Shown piece by piece: positions 47,662-48,722 of a DNA stretch of 48,722 bases (positions are counted from its first letter, which is position 1; each line of letters opens with the position of its first letter). Below the pieces are notes generated by a model. It was not told where the DNA came from and did no database searches. It saw only the letters and a list, made by a program, of their open reading frames with translations. Location of the stretch: contig QOOS01000009.1 of the NCBI GenBank assembly GCA_003331425.1, positions 1 through 48,722 on the forward strand, given 5' to 3'. The DNA is from Candidatus Nitrosopumilus sp. GTDB taxonomy: Archaea; Thermoproteota; Nitrososphaeria; Nitrososphaerales; Nitrosopumilaceae. Made by a program: the position numbers and the translations under genes.

Positions 47662-48539
47662 TAGTTCTTCATTCTCCACTTATTTCTAAAGTATTTGTTA
47701 ATTGTAATGTCAAATGATTCCTCATTAGTTAAATTAATCATGTCTATTCCAATTTTCTTCATATTATTTTGGTTTTCAATGATTTTTTGTTCCATAATTT
47801 CTCTATATTGATTTTGAAAACTTTTGCTTGATGTATTTACTAGTATTTGTTCCCCTGTCTCTGCATCTTCAATGTATGCGTAACCTATTTCTGGAATTTC
47901 TTTTTCTTTAATATCTGAAATGTTAATTAAAATTACTTCATGATGTAATTTCAAAAATTTTAGTGGTTTTTGATAATCATCTGAAAGAAAATCTGAAATA
48001 ATGTATATGATACTTTTTCTTTTTAATTTATTTTTTAATGTTGATAATGATTTTAAAATATCTGTTTCTTTACTTTTTGGTTTATACTCTATTAACTCTT
48101 TAATTATTTTTAGTAATTGTCGTTTGCCCTTTTTTGATGGAATGAATTTTTCTAATTGATTGGTAAATATCCCTAATCCCAATCTGTCATTATTTTTTAA
48201 TGCAAGAAACATTAGTGATACTGCAACTTCAAAGCTTAAATCAAGTTTTGATTTCATAAATCCAAAATTTGTACTTGCTGATAAATCTAAGATGAGATAG
48301 ATGTTTAACTCATTTTCTTCAACGAATTCTTTTACGTATAGGGAGTTGTGCCTAGCTGACACATTCCAATCTATTCTTTTGACATCATCTCCTGGAATGT
48401 ACTCTCTGACTTCAGAAAATTCTATTCCTCCACCTCTATATTTTGAGTTGTAGGCACCAGATTCTACTCCTTCTACAAGATCCTTTGTCTGAATTTCTAA
48501 TTTTTTGATTTGACTTAGTAATTCTGAAATTTTGCTCAT
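47661..48539 (-). CDS. DUF58 family protein
   Basis: A 292-aa protein with the DUF58 hallmark RGGGIEFSEVREYIPGDDVKRIDWNVSARHNSLYVKEFVEENE (about residues 35-77), followed by a degenerate VWA-like fold (YLILDLSASTNFG, about 80-92, and IYIISDFLSD). It starts two bases after the MoxR stop and overlaps the VWA gene by one base, so all three are co-transcribed and translationally coupled. Confidence 0.87.
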   Translation of the reverse strand: MSKISELLSQIKKLEIQTKDLVEGVESGAYNSKYRGGGIEFSEVREYIPGDDVKRIDWNVSARHNSLYVKEFVEENELNIYLILDLSASTNFGFMKSKLDLSFEVAVSLMFLALKNNDRLGLGIFTNQLEKFIPSKKGKRQLLKIIKELIEYKPKSKETDILKSLSTLKNKLKRKSIIYIISDFLSDDYQKPLKFLKLHHEVILINISDIKEKEIPEIGYAYIEDAETGEQILVNTSSKSFQNQYREIMEQKIIENQNNMKKIGIDMINLTNEESFDITINKYFRNKWRMKN

Positions 48540-48541
48540 TT

Positions 48542-48722
48542 TTATGGTGATGGGATTTTATCTAGAATTATATCAATAACTTTATCAGAGTTAATTTCAT
48601 CTGCTTCTGCCTCAAACGTAAGAATTAATCTGTGACGTAAAACATCGTGTGCGACCTCTTTGATATCTTCGGGTATGACATATCCTCTACCATTAATCAT
48701 TGCATTAGCTTTTGCTGCTTTA
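48542..48722 (-). CDS. MoxR-family AAA+ ATPase, C-terminal fragment
   Basis: The last 59 residues of a MoxR ATPase, cut by the window edge. The lid-domain pattern is clear: KANAMINGRGYVIPEDIKEV, then AHDVLRHRLIL, before an acidic tail ending PSP. The ATPase core lies outside the window. It is the first gene of the MoxR-DUF58-VWA operon, whose ATPase is thought to insert metal or remodel protein partners through the VWA proteins. Confidence 0.85.
   Translation of the reverse strand, partial: KAAKANAMINGRGYVIPEDIKEVAHDVLRHRLILTFEAEADEINSDKVIDIILDKIPSP

Overview
The window reads as chromosome of an ammonia-oxidising archaeon of the Nitrosopumilaceae (Thaumarchaeota/Nitrososphaeria). It is AT-rich and densely packed. 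Its information-processing genes are archaeal: TBP, two TFBs, Alba, an RNA polymerase subunit K homologue, ribosomal proteins S25e and S26e, archaeal ThrRS and a deoxyhypusine synthase-like gene. It also carries a NmPin/CsPinA-type parvulin and several secreted proteins with the Trp-rich WIKNNAGWWA module that I associate with marine Thaumarchaeota. Most starts have no Shine-Dalgarno but a TATA box centred about 25 bp upstream, which fits leaderless transcripts. I see no rRNA, tRNA, CRISPR, IS element or phage gene. Both ends look like contig ends: a MoxR ATPase is cut at the right edge, and a 31-bp perfect inverted repeat truncates a dCMP deaminase at the left edge.

Layout. 0.0-3.9 kb: truncated deaminase, two secreted proteins, a double winged-helix regulator and small membrane or zinc proteins. 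4.3-8.2 kb: Hef-type helicase, parvulin, FMN split-barrel protein and membrane proteins. 8.2-17.9 kb: the most unusual block, with a divergent TFB, an SRPBCC protein, a phytoene-desaturase-like flavoprotein, a CarH-like B12-binding protein, a three-gene operon ending in a membrane SDR protein, a DUF1722 protein and two paralogous secreted proteins. 17.9-26.0 kb: TBP and TFB, a GGQ (eRF1-like) protein, split-barrel protein, UbiA prenyltransferase, aldo/keto reductase, YHS mini-protein and an asparagine-synthase-like protein. 26-37.4 kb: HTH regulator, Alba, RpoK, S25e, deoxyhypusine synthase, AlkA-like glycosylase, ThrRS, agmatinase, a repeat protein, CDP-alcohol phosphotransferase, S26e, PfkB kinase and a NAD kinase-winged helix fusion. 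37.4-48.7 kb: PyrG, TrpA, ferritin, HAD hydrolase, a YbgA-like DUF523-DUF1722 protein, two structured noncoding RNA candidates, a SHOCT protein and a MoxR-DUF58-VWA cluster.

Main discovery. An exact 9-bp sequence, TTAGCACTA (or its complement TAGTGCTAA), occurs eleven times, only in promoter regions. In ten promoters, including one variant site (TTGGCACTA), it lies 47-51 bp before the start codon, about 20 bp upstream of the TATA box. An eleventh promoter has it at the same distance from the TATA box but with a longer leader. The genes it precedes include the CarH-like B12 protein, the SRPBCC/desaturase block, the SDR operon, both DUF1722 genes and a TFB. Several of these families are known members of B12 photoreceptor (CarH/LitR) light regulons in bacteria. 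I therefore propose an archaeal light- or B12-responsive regulon with its own operator. The motif and its spacing are seen directly; the link to light is inference.

The window also holds a set of very short genes (24-50 codons). Some encode CxxC zinc proteins and others single-helix membrane peptides.
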